Source: Flavobacteriales bacterium (GTDB lineage Bacteria > Bacteroidota > Bacteroidia > Flavobacteriales_D > CANHHI01). From it: a stretch of 6,589 bases of DNA. The stretch covers positions 1-6,589 of the forward strand of contig CANHHI010000092.1 in assembly GCA_947460225.1 (NCBI GenBank). The letters are read 5' to 3'. The translations under genes and the position numbers were made by a program. How positions within the stretch are numbered: position 1 is the first letter of the stretch; the number at the start of each line of letters is the position of its first letter. The notes beneath the pieces were generated by a model. The model searched no databases, had not been told where the DNA came from, and was given only the letters and a program-made list of their open reading frames with translations. Positions 1-5,771 of this stretch are shown here, piece by piece.

Positions 1-524
1 AATGCCGTATAAACCAATTTGATATTGCTAAAAAATGGGTTGTCTTTATGCAAAGTGCGCAAATAAACAGGCAATGCCGCCGACATCCAGCCATGGCAAT
101 GAATGACATCGGGTCGCCAGCCTAGTTTTTTAATGGTTTCCAAAACGCCTTTCACAAAAAACAAGCTACGCTCGTCATTGTTGGACATAAAACTCCCATC
201 TTGGTTATGCGCAACAAACCTGGAATCAAAATACAAAGGGTTATCTATGAAATAAACCTGTATTTTTGCTTTTTGGATAGAAGACACCTTGATAACCAAG
301 CCGTGGTTAACCCGATTGACGGAAATATTCAAACCTGAAAGCCTTATCACCTCGTGCAATTGATGCTTTCGTTCATTGATAGAACCATACTTGGGCATAA
401 AGATGCGCACATCTTTGCCCGTTGCTTGTACAAGTTGGGATATCAAACGACACACCGCAGAAAGAGAGCTCTGTGGCAAGAAAGGATCTAATTCCTGGGT
501 TACATATAATACTTTTGGTTTCAT
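1..524 (-). CDS. GT5 glycogen/starch-synthase-like protein (glgA-like), N-terminal part, cut by window edge
   Basis: The minus strand is open for 174 codons from an ATG at 524-522 to the left edge. The product begins MKPKVLYVTQELDPFLP and has the GT5 N-terminal Rossmann-like pattern: a K-V-L-Y-V strand, then VRIFMPKYG near residues 39-47, a QVYFIDN strand, an NDER-SLFF helix near 116-123, and PDVIHCHGW near 138-146. Family members transfer glucose from ADP- or UDP-glucose to alpha-1,4-glucan in the cytoplasm. The canonical KxGGL sugar-nucleotide loop near residue 15 is replaced by LPQSSLSAV. I recall this as typical of a Bacteroidota GT5 subfamily that sits beside panC and is often only the N-terminal domain, so synthase activity is uncertain. 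The C-terminus is outside the window. The gene is divergent from panC with 86 nt between starts. The fold assignment is firm, the exact activity is not. Confidence 0.85.
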   Translation of the reverse strand, partial: MKPKVLYVTQELDPFLPQSSLSAVCRLISQLVQATGKDVRIFMPKYGSINERKHQLHEVIRLSGLNISVNRVNHGLVIKVSSIQKAKIQVYFIDNPLYFDSRFVAHNQDGSFMSNNDERSLFFVKGVLETIKKLGWRPDVIHCHGWMSAALPVYLRTLHKDNPFFSNIKLVYTA

Positions 525-554
525 GCTTGATTTAAAAAAAGAACCCGTGAAGAG

Positions 555-562
555 CAAAGTTA
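555..562 (-). promoter_or_regulatory. Candidate Bacteroidota -7 box for the GT5 gene
   Basis: Read on the minus strand the bases are TAACTTTG, an exact match to the Bacteroidota sigma-ABfr -7 consensus TAnnTTTG. It lies 30 nt upstream of the GT5 ATG, which would give a leader of roughly 20-25 nt. The -33 element is poor: about 18 nt upstream there is only TGTTAC rather than a clear TTTG. The match and its position are seen; promoter function is inferred. Confidence 0.4.
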
Positions 563-571
563 ATGATTTTT

Positions 572-594
572 TTTGTAACATTGTACCTTTTTTG
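572..594 (+). promoter_or_regulatory. Possible weak promoter for the panC operon
   Basis: The leader before panC is T-rich. It has two overlapping near-matches to TAnnTTTG, TAACATTG at 576-583 and TACCTTTT at 584-591, each one mismatch away. Neither has a convincing TTTG box about 19 nt upstream. The divergent spacer 525-610 must supply promoters for both directions, but the panC one cannot be placed with confidence. Confidence 0.2.
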
Positions 595-610
595 TAGATT
601 TTTCTTGAAT

Positions 611-1459
611 ATGCAAGTTTTTGAAACCCGTTTGGCTTTACAAACAGCCTTAAATACATCAGAAAATATTGGCTTTGTGCCAACCATGGGTGCCTTACAC
701 CAAGGACACGTCTCGCTTATCGCAGAGGCAAGGAAAAACCACAAAACAGTGGTGGCGAGTATTTTTGTAAATCCTACGCAATTTAATAATCCCGAAGACT
801 TTAAAAAATACCCCATAGACACTGAAAAAGACTTGGAAAAACTCCGAGATGCAGGTTGTGATATGGTTTTTTTGCCCAGCGTTGCAGAAATATACCCACA
901 GGGTACGGACAGCAACAAACATTATGATTTACAAGGCTTAGAAGCGGTTATGGAAGGCAAGATGCGCCCTGGGCATTTTCAAGGGGTGGCTCGTGTGGTG
1001 CATTTGCTTTTAGATGCGGTAAAACCAAAAAAATTGTATTTGGGTGAAAAAGATTTTCAACAAATTTGTGTGATAAAAACAATGGTGGAAACCGAAAAAA
1101 TCGGCACAGAACTTGTGGTTTGCAAAACAATTAGAGAAATTTCTGGCTTGGCAATGAGCAGTAGAAATAGGCGATTAGATGAATTTTCATTATCTTTGGC
1201 AAAAAATCTGTACGCTGCTTTGCAATATGTCAAACAAGAACAAAAAAATGCCCATTTGGCGGAACTTTTGCATCATGCCCAAACGTTTTTCTTAAAAAAC
1301 AATGGCATAGACACGGAGTATTTGCAAGTGTGTTTGGAAAATGATTTGACAAAAATAGTGGATAAATTAGACGGGCATAAAAAATACAGAATTTTTGTGG
1401 CGGCAAGTATTGCAGGCGTGAGATTGATTGATAATATAGCACTGTATGATGAAAAATAA
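611..1459 (+). CDS. panC: Pantothenate synthetase (pantoate--beta-alanine ligase)
   Basis: PanC condenses D-pantoate and beta-alanine using ATP, through a pantoyl-adenylate, to make pantothenate for coenzyme A in the cytoplasm. All family motifs are present: PTMGALHQGH at residues 24-33 (the HxGH nucleotide-binding motif), FVNPTQF at 52-58, EGKMRPGHFQGVARVV at 115-130, GEKDFQQ at 145-151 (the KMSKS-like loop) and REISGLAMSSRNRRL at 175-189. I chose the ATG at 611, which gives 282 residues, the usual PanC length, and a typical MQVFET start. The in-frame ATG at 563 would add 16 hydrophobic residues across the presumed promoter. No purine-rich Shine-Dalgarno is visible, as usual in this phylum. 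The last codons overlap the next gene by 14 nt. panD, often next to panC, is not in the window. Confidence 0.97.
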   Translation: MQVFETRLALQTALNTSENIGFVPTMGALHQGHVSLIAEARKNHKTVVASIFVNPTQFNNPEDFKKYPIDTEKDLEKLRDAGCDMVFLPSVAEIYPQGTDSNKHYDLQGLEAVMEGKMRPGHFQGVARVVHLLLDAVKPKKLYLGEKDFQQICVIKTMVETEKIGTELVVCKTIREISGLAMSSRNRRLDEFSLSLAKNLYAALQYVKQEQKNAHLAELLHHAQTFFLKNNGIDTEYLQVCLENDLTKIVDKLDGHKKYRIFVAASIAGVRLIDNIALYDEK

Positions 1460-2471
1460 ATTGAATAGCAAAGCAAGTATGCTTACCTTATTGTTACTTG
1501 GACTGTTTTGGTTTTGCAAGAAAAAACAGGATTTGCACCCTTCTGACAAAGCTGCTTTGTCGGAATTGGCTAAATACAGTAGCTATGAAAGCGAAGGGGG
1601 CAGAATTGTCAAGATAAGCATACGCAATAGGGATTTAACAGAAATTCCCGTGCAGGTTTTTCGCTTTGCCAAATTGCGTGTGTTAGATTTGCAAGGCAAT
1701 AAAATTACAGAGCCCAATGCAAAACTATTTGAGTTAATTCCAGCTTTGGAAGAACTTTCTTTGCAGGATAATTTGCTGGAAAAAATTCCCGAAGAAATCA
1801 AAAACTTGAAGAATTTGCATAAACTCAATTTGCGGAAAAATAAAATTAGCGAAGTGCCTCTTGTGCTAGGAAGTTTGCCCTTGCAATCTTTGGATATTTC
1901 TGACAATAAACTCACGGTTTTTCCAGAGGCTTTGCTCAATTTGAATGATTTGCAACGCTTGTGGTTACAAAGCAATGAAATAGCGGATTTGCCAGCGCAA
2001 ATTGCGCAATTGGAATCGCTCTTATATTTGAATGTGTCTCACAATAAACTGACTGGTTTGCCAGAAGAACTTTGGACAATAAAAAGTTTGGAAAATTTAT
2101 TGTTCTATCAAAACCAAATTCAAGGCGAAATATCGGAAAACTTGAAAAATCTGCAAAATTTACAAGTGCTCAATATTTCAGACAATAAAATCACAAAAGT
2201 TTTAAGTTATGCCATTTTGCTACCGAATTTGCGCATATTGAACGTGCATGACAATGAAATCAACGAAACATTGCCAGAAAACATAAAAGACCTGCGTTAT
2301 CTAAAAAACTTGGTGCTCCATAATAATCCAGCAATAACGGGTGTATTGCCTTTGCAATTGTTGGAGTTGCCTGATTTGGTGGAAATCAAAATTGCCAATA
2401 CGGGCATTGACAAAGCAAACTTAGCACCTTTCACACAAAAAGAAGGGCTAGAAACAGATATTCAATTATAA
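1446..2471 (+). CDS. Leucine-rich-repeat protein with N-terminal membrane anchor or lipoprotein signal
   Basis: The 341-residue product starts with a basic stretch and a hydrophobic core (LTLLLLGLFWFC, about residues 13-24) followed by KKK. Cys24 could be a lipidation site, but the residues before it (FWF) do not fit the usual lipobox, which wants G/A/S at -1, so an uncleaved anchor is equally possible. Residues about 50-325 contain 10-12 leucine-rich repeats of 22-24 residues, of the LxxLxLxxNxLxxLP type. Examples of the LxLxxN core are LDLQGNKI, LSLQDNLL, LNLRKNKI, LDISDNKL, LNVSHNKL and LNISDNKI. LRR solenoids bind proteins or other ligands; no enzymatic domain is visible and the partner is unknown. 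The protein should lie outside the cytoplasm. ATG codons at 1446 and 1449 are both possible. It overlaps panC and lies 15 nt before ettA, so it is co-transcribed with housekeeping genes. Confidence 0.88.
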   Translation: MMKNKLNSKASMLTLLLLGLFWFCKKKQDLHPSDKAALSELAKYSSYESEGGRIVKISIRNRDLTEIPVQVFRFAKLRVLDLQGNKITEPNAKLFELIPALEELSLQDNLLEKIPEEIKNLKNLHKLNLRKNKISEVPLVLGSLPLQSLDISDNKLTVFPEALLNLNDLQRLWLQSNEIADLPAQIAQLESLLYLNVSHNKLTGLPEELWTIKSLENLLFYQNQIQGEISENLKNLQNLQVLNISDNKITKVLSYAILLPNLRILNVHDNEINETLPENIKDLRYLKNLVLHNNPAITGVLPLQLLELPDLVEIKIANTGIDKANLAPFTQKEGLETDIQL

Positions 2472-2486
2472 TTTTTTTACCATACG

Positions 2487-4178
2487 ATGTCAGCAGACGA
2501 TAAAAAAGTGATTTTTTCCATGGTGAAGCTCTCTAAAACGACTTCACAAGGCAAACAAATTTTAAAAGAAATTTACCTTTCGTTTTACTACGGAGCGAAA
2601 ATAGGTATTTTGGGCTTGAACGGCTCAGGTAAATCCACACTCATGCGCATTATTGCTGGGGAAGATAAATCTTTCCAAGGCGAAGTGGTGTGGTCGCCAG
2701 GGTATTCTGTGGGTTATTTGCCCCAAGAACCCGATTTGGACGAAAGCAAAACCGTGAAAGAAATAGTGCAGGAAGGCGCACAAGCCACTGTGGATTTGCT
2801 CAAAGAATACGAGGCTATCAACGAAAAAATGGGCTTGCCAGAGTATTACGAAGATGGCGATAAAATGGATAAACTCTTGCAACAACAAGGAAATTTGCAA
2901 GATAAAATAGATGCCGCTGGCGGTTGGGATTTAGATTCTAAATTGGAGCTTGCCATGGAAGCCCTGCGCACACCAGACGGCGATGAAATTATCAAAAATT
3001 TATCGGGTGGAGAAAGAAGGCGTGTGGCTTTGTGTCGCTTGCTTTTGCAACAGCCTGACGTACTGCTTTTAGATGAACCCACCAACCACTTAGACGCTGA
3101 GTCTGTGCATTGGCTAGAACAACACCTGCACCAATACCCTGGAACCGTGCTTTGCGTAACGCATGATAGGTACTTTTTGGACAATGTGGCGGGTTGGATT
3201 TTGGAATTAGACCGAGGCGAGGGCATTCCTTGGAAAGGGAATTACTCGGATTGGTTGGAGCAGAAATCCAAACGCATGGCGCAGGAAGAGAAACACGAGT
3301 CTAAGCGCAGGAAAAACTTAGAAATGGAGCTGGAATGGGTGCGCCAAGGGGCAAAAGGCAGGCAAACCAAATCCAAAGCACGTTTGAAAAATTACGAAGC
3401 CTTGCTCAATGAAACGGACAAGGAAAAAATTGCGCACTTGGAAATGCCTATTCCCAACGGACCTCGCTTGGGCAGTCAGGTGATAGATTCGGTGAATATT
3501 TCCAAATCTTTTGGCGATAGGCTTTTGATAGAAAATTTGAGTTTTAGCTTACCTCCAAATGGTATTGTTGGCGTGATTGGTCCCAATGGTGCGGGTAAAA
3601 CCACGCTGTTTCGCATGATTATGGGCGAGGAAAAACCCGATGTGGGCGAATTTAAAGTAGGCGAAACCGTACAGGTGGGGTATGTGGATCAACGCCACAA
3701 ATCCTTGGAAAGCGATAAAACCGTTTGGGAAGTGGTATCTGGCGGACACGAAACCATTGATATTGGCGGGCGAACCATCAATTCAAGGGCGTACTGCTCT
3801 CGGTTTAACCTCACAGGACCCGACCAACAGAAAAAAGTGAGCGTGCTTTCTGGTGGAGAACGCAACCGCTTGCACCTTGCCATGACCCTCAAAACAGAAG
3901 CCAACGTGCTCCTATTAGATGAACCCACCAATGATATAGACGTAAATACCTTGCGTGCCTTGGAAGAGGGGATTTTAAACTTTGCGGGTTGTGCCGTGGT
4001 GATTTCCCACGACCGTTGGTTTTTGGATAGGATTTGTACGCATATTTTATCTTTTGAGGGCAATTCACAGGTGTATTTCTTTGAGGGAACCTATTCAGAA
4101 TATGAAGAAAATAAAAAGAAACGCTTGGGTGGAGATATTATTCCAAGTCGTATCAAGTATAAGAAACTTACACGTTAA
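2487..4178 (+). CDS. ettA: Energy-dependent translational throttle protein EttA (ABC-F ATPase)
   Basis: This is a 563-residue ABC-F protein: two ABC ATPase domains and no membrane segments. Domain 1 has Walker A GLNGSGKST at 43-51, signature LSGGE at 172-176 and Walker B LLLDEPTNHLD with D196/E197. Domain 2 has GPNGAGKTT at 365-373, LSGGE at 454-458 and DEPTND with D478/E479. THDRYFLD and SHDRWFLD supply the H-loops. An arm insertion follows YLPQEP in domain 1. The linker with ELEWVRQGAKGRQTKSKARL, and the C-terminal RIKYKKL, are near-identical to remembered E. coli EttA (about 555 residues) and separate it from Uup, ABCF3-like and antibiotic-resistance ABC-F proteins. EttA binds the ribosomal E site and couples the first peptide bond to cellular ATP/ADP. 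The start at 2487 aligns with that of E. coli EttA. The end overlaps the proposed start of the next gene. Confidence 0.96.
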   Translation: MSADDKKVIFSMVKLSKTTSQGKQILKEIYLSFYYGAKIGILGLNGSGKSTLMRIIAGEDKSFQGEVVWSPGYSVGYLPQEPDLDESKTVKEIVQEGAQATVDLLKEYEAINEKMGLPEYYEDGDKMDKLLQQQGNLQDKIDAAGGWDLDSKLELAMEALRTPDGDEIIKNLSGGERRRVALCRLLLQQPDVLLLDEPTNHLDAESVHWLEQHLHQYPGTVLCVTHDRYFLDNVAGWILELDRGEGIPWKGNYSDWLEQKSKRMAQEEKHESKRRKNLEMELEWVRQGAKGRQTKSKARLKNYEALLNETDKEKIAHLEMPIPNGPRLGSQVIDSVNISKSFGDRLLIENLSFSLPPNGIVGVIGPNGAGKTTLFRMIMGEEKPDVGEFKVGETVQVGYVDQRHKSLESDKTVWEVVSGGHETIDIGGRTINSRAYCSRFNLTGPDQQKKVSVLSGGERNRLHLAMTLKTEANVLLLDEPTNDIDVNTLRALEEGILNFAGCAVVISHDRWFLDRICTHILSFEGNSQVYFFEGTYSEYEENKKKRLGGDIIPSRIKYKKLTR

Positions 4179-5391
4179 TTTTGTAATTTTTGCTTTGGCT
4201 TGCCCCTTTTTACAGGGGCAAGTTTTGCAAGATGAAAACCCAGATGCGCACATTGTCAGCGTGGTTTTTGGCAATGCGCAAAGGCAAGGCTTGCCTATGA
4301 TGAAGCTGTACAGTGGCGAAATTTTGCGCCTGCAATTTGATTTTTTGGACGAAGTAACAGAAGATTTGAGTTATCGCATTTTGCCCTGCCATGCCAATTG
4401 GGAACTTGCCAACGTGGCTTTTTCGGATTATGCCAAAGGCAGTCGGGAGGAGTATTTGCAAAGCTATCAATATGCTTTTGGTACTTATACCCCCTATTTG
4501 CATTATCAACTCAGTTTGCCCAATAGCCAATTGCAAATCACCCAAAGCGGGAATTATGTTTTGCAAATTTTTTCACGCTATGACGATAAGCAAGTTTTTT
4601 TGCAACGCCGTTTTGTGGTGTTTGAAGAAAAAAATCCCCTTGATGTACAGGCTGTGCCTTATTTTGGTGGCAATGCCCAGCAAGTGAGTTTGAAAATACA
4701 AGCCAAAACAGGTGCAGACCTGCAAAATGCCAGCGAAAACTTGCAAGTGGCTCTATTTCAAAACAAAGCCTTTGGGGCTATGCGCCTTGTAAAACCAACC
4801 GTAGATGCTGGCTTTGACAATTATCGCTTTTATTTTCAAGCCGAAGAACATGTTTTTCCCGCCTATCCGCAATTTTATTATTGGGACATGCGCAGTTGGG
4901 AGTTTCCCGAAAACCGCAAGCAAGACGCCTATTTGCAAGAAAAAATCATACATTACCACCTGCAAGCCGACCCACTCGGTGCTTTTGCCCCCGACAGAAA
5001 CCAAGACCTGCGTGGTGGTTTTTACCTAGAAAAGCTCGGTAGCACGGAAAGCAATACACAAGCGGATTATGTGAAAGTTTATTTTAAGCTCAAAAGTGCG
5101 CAATATCTCGGCAAAATTTATCTATACGGCGCATTTAGCCAGTTTGCTTTATGGGAAAAATACGCCCTTGTTTGGCATGAAAAAGAAAAATTTTACACGC
5201 TCGCCATAGACTTTAAGCAAGGTTTGTACAATTATCAATACGCAAAACTGGAAAATGGCAAAATAATCACTTTGCCCCTGCCCTATTTGCCCGACACCAG
5301 CCGTAAGAATAGTTACACCGTGCTTTTATACTACCAAAACCCCATGAAGTACCGCAGTGAGGTTGTGGGCTTGGCAAATGTATTGTACTAA
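4102..5391 (+). CDS. Type IX secretion system plug-like protein (DUF5103 family)
   Basis: The product (429 residues from the ATG at 4102) follows the DUF5103/T9SS_plug pattern: DENPDAHIVSV near residue 44, then SGEILRLQFDFLDE, YRILPCHANWELANVAFSDY, the YAFGTYTPYLHYQLSLPN block, ITQSGNYVLQIF, RRFVVFE, and GLYNYQY at about 374-380. In Flavobacterium johnsoniae a member of this family closes the periplasmic face of the SprA translocon; I infer a similar periplasmic role. A hydrophobic stretch NFVIFALACPFLQGQ (26-40) looks like a signal peptide, but about 25 mostly polar residues precede it, which is long. The ATG at 4054 would lengthen it further. A rare non-ATG start nearer the hydrophobic core (for instance ATA at 4159) would look more normal. 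The start is therefore uncertain; the body of the gene is not. No other secretion-system gene is in the window. Confidence 0.82.
   Translation: MKKIKRNAWVEILFQVVSSIRNLHVNFVIFALACPFLQGQVLQDENPDAHIVSVVFGNAQRQGLPMMKLYSGEILRLQFDFLDEVTEDLSYRILPCHANWELANVAFSDYAKGSREEYLQSYQYAFGTYTPYLHYQLSLPNSQLQITQSGNYVLQIFSRYDDKQVFLQRRFVVFEEKNPLDVQAVPYFGGNAQQVSLKIQAKTGADLQNASENLQVALFQNKAFGAMRLVKPTVDAGFDNYRFYFQAEEHVFPAYPQFYYWDMRSWEFPENRKQDAYLQEKIIHYHLQADPLGAFAPDRNQDLRGGFYLEKLGSTESNTQADYVKVYFKLKSAQYLGKIYLYGAFSQFALWEKYALVWHEKEKFYTLAIDFKQGLYNYQYAKLENGKIITLPLPYLPDTSRKNSYTVLLYYQNPMKYRSEVVGLANVLY
4199..4226 (+). terminator. Terminator-like hairpin after ettA, inside the plug gene start
   Basis: CTTGCCCC (4199-4206) and GGGGCAAG (4215-4222) form a perfect 8-bp GC-rich stem around the loop TTTTTACA. 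TTTT follows at 4223-4226. It begins 21 nt after the ettA stop, where an intrinsic terminator would be expected, yet lies in the coding frame of the plug-like gene. It could cause partial termination or attenuation between ettA and the plug gene. The T-run is short, so termination may be weak. Confidence 0.45.
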
Positions 5392-5395
5392 CAGG

Positions 5396-5428
5396 CGGAC
5401 ATAGTCCGGCATCAGAGATGCTTTTATT
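5396..5428 (+). terminator. Probable terminator of the panC-plug operon: two abutting hairpins plus T-rich tail
   Basis: Two 13-bp palindromes touch end to end: CGGAC-ATA-GTCCG (5396-5408) and GCATC-AGA-GATGC (5409-5421). The second is followed by TTTTATT (5422-5428). They start five bases after the plug stop codon. The hairpin followed by T-rich sequence fits a modest intrinsic terminator, though the 5-bp stems are short. Both belong to the C-NNN-G mini-palindrome class found further along. Confidence 0.45.
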
Positions 5429-5443
5429 CTGCACTACGTGCAG
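5429..5443. repeat. Mini-palindrome with TAC triloop
   Basis: CTGCAC-TAC-GTGCAG is a perfect 6-bp stem closed by C-G around three bases. It is followed by the word GCAGGC, which overlaps its right arm and recurs twice more in the island (5571-5576 and 5600-5605). Confidence 0.6.
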
Positions 5444-5454
5444 GCGATGTAATC

Positions 5455-5528
5455 ATAGGGGCGAACCTGTGTGTTCGCCCATCGTATTGTTGCGTTTTTT
5501 TCAATGGGCGTATTGCATACGCCCCTAC
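5455..5528. repeat. Inverted pair of REP-like hairpins (BIME-like element 1)
   Basis: The left unit is ATAG (5455-5458) followed directly by the stem GGGCGAAC/GTTCGCCC (5459-5466 and 5473-5480, loop CTGTGT). The right unit, in opposite orientation, is the stem GGGCGTAT/ATACGCCC (5506-5513 and 5517-5524, loop TGC) followed directly by CTAC (5525-5528), i.e. GTAG on the minus strand. The outer ends TAGGGGCG and CGCCCCTA (5456-5463, 5520-5527) are inverted copies, and the inner edges CGCCCAT (5476-5482) and ATGGGCG (5504-5510) pair as well. The spacer contains T7 at 5495-5501. A GTAG tetranucleotide beside a hairpin, in inverted pairs, is the hallmark of REP/BIME elements recognised by RAYT transposases. 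No transposase is present here. Confidence 0.7.
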
Positions 5529-5534
5529 GCAAGG

Positions 5535-5603
5535 CGCACATAGTGCGTTTTAATCCGTGCTACGCACGGGGCAGGCAAACCCTTCACGTAATCTGCTTCG
5601 CAG
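5535..5603. repeat. Cluster of three C-NNN-G mini-palindromes
   Basis: Three perfect short palindromes lie between the two REP-like pairs: CGCAC-ATA-GTGCG (5535-5547), CCGTGC-TAC-GCACGG (5555-5569) and CTGC-TTC-GCAG (5593-5603). Each stem is closed by a C-G pair around a triloop. The word GCAGGC occurs at 5571-5576 and 5600-5605. GTAATC at 5588-5593 repeats the GTAATC at 5449-5454, as if a longer unit had been copied and degraded. No convincing coding sequence spans the cluster. Confidence 0.6.
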
Positions 5604-5621
5604 GCAAGGCACACGCAAAAC

Positions 5622-5717
5622 GTAGGGTCTTGCCATGGCAAGACCTCCGAAACATTTCGAAACGTTTTTATTAAATTTTTCTGCCATTGTAAAGGTCATG
5701 GCATGCCATGACCCTAC
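5622..5717. repeat. Inverted pair of REP-like perfect palindromes (BIME-like element 2)
   Basis: The left unit is GTAG (5622-5625) followed directly by the perfect 20-bp palindrome GGTCTTGCCATGGCAAGACC (5626-5645). The right unit is the perfect 20-bp palindrome GGTCATGGCATGCCATGACC (5694-5713) followed directly by CTAC (5714-5717). The pair therefore has GTAGGGTC/GACCCTAC at its outer ends while the inner stems differ. The AT-rich 48-nt spacer holds further small symmetries: CGAAA-CA-TTTCG at 5648-5659, TTTCGAAA at 5655-5662 and AAACGTTT at 5660-5667, followed by T-rich sequence that could add terminator activity. The architecture matches element 1 and the REP/BIME pattern. Confidence 0.75.
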
Positions 5718-5719
5718 AC

Positions 5720-5771
5720 AAATACAATAAAAATCATTTTTGGCGTGGGCTTTGTGGTTTTTATTGTATTT
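5720..5771. repeat. 14-bp AT-rich inverted repeat spanning the cyclase-like gene's stop codon
   Basis: AAATACAATAAAAA (5720-5733) and TTTTTATTGTATTT (5758-5771) are exact inverted copies separated by 24 nt. One arm covers the last codons and stop (5763-5761) of the minus-strand gene. A small AAAAAT-C-ATTTTT symmetry (5729-5741) shares the other arm. The transcript could fold into a 3'-end stem, which might stabilise or terminate it, though no GC-rich stem with U-tail follows. Confidence 0.55.

Noticed and set aside
563..610. Longer panC start at 563 adding 16 hydrophobic residues (MIFFVTLYLFCRFFLN)
   Set aside because: It gives a non-standard N-terminus for a cytoplasmic enzyme and runs through the presumed promoter. 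The ATG at 611 gives the usual PanC length and start.
532..918. Minus-strand open frame of 128 codons opposite panC
   Set aside because: It is the shadow of panC codons, with no recognisable motifs and no independent evidence.
2846..3226. Minus-strand open frame of 126 codons opposite ettA
   Set aside because: Ser/Lys/Cys-rich composition typical of an antisense shadow of a strongly conserved gene.
4054..4101. Longer plug-gene start at 4054
   Set aside because: It only increases the overlap with ettA and pushes the signal peptide further inward; the added residues look like out-of-frame ettA sequence.
4176..4183. TAATTTTG as a -7 promoter box for the plug gene
   Set aside because: It matches TAnnTTTG exactly, but has no -33 TTG element and would start transcription after every plausible start codon of the gene.
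5396..5717. CRISPR array
   Set aside because: The repeats are short, non-identical palindromes without regular spacing or constant direct repeats.
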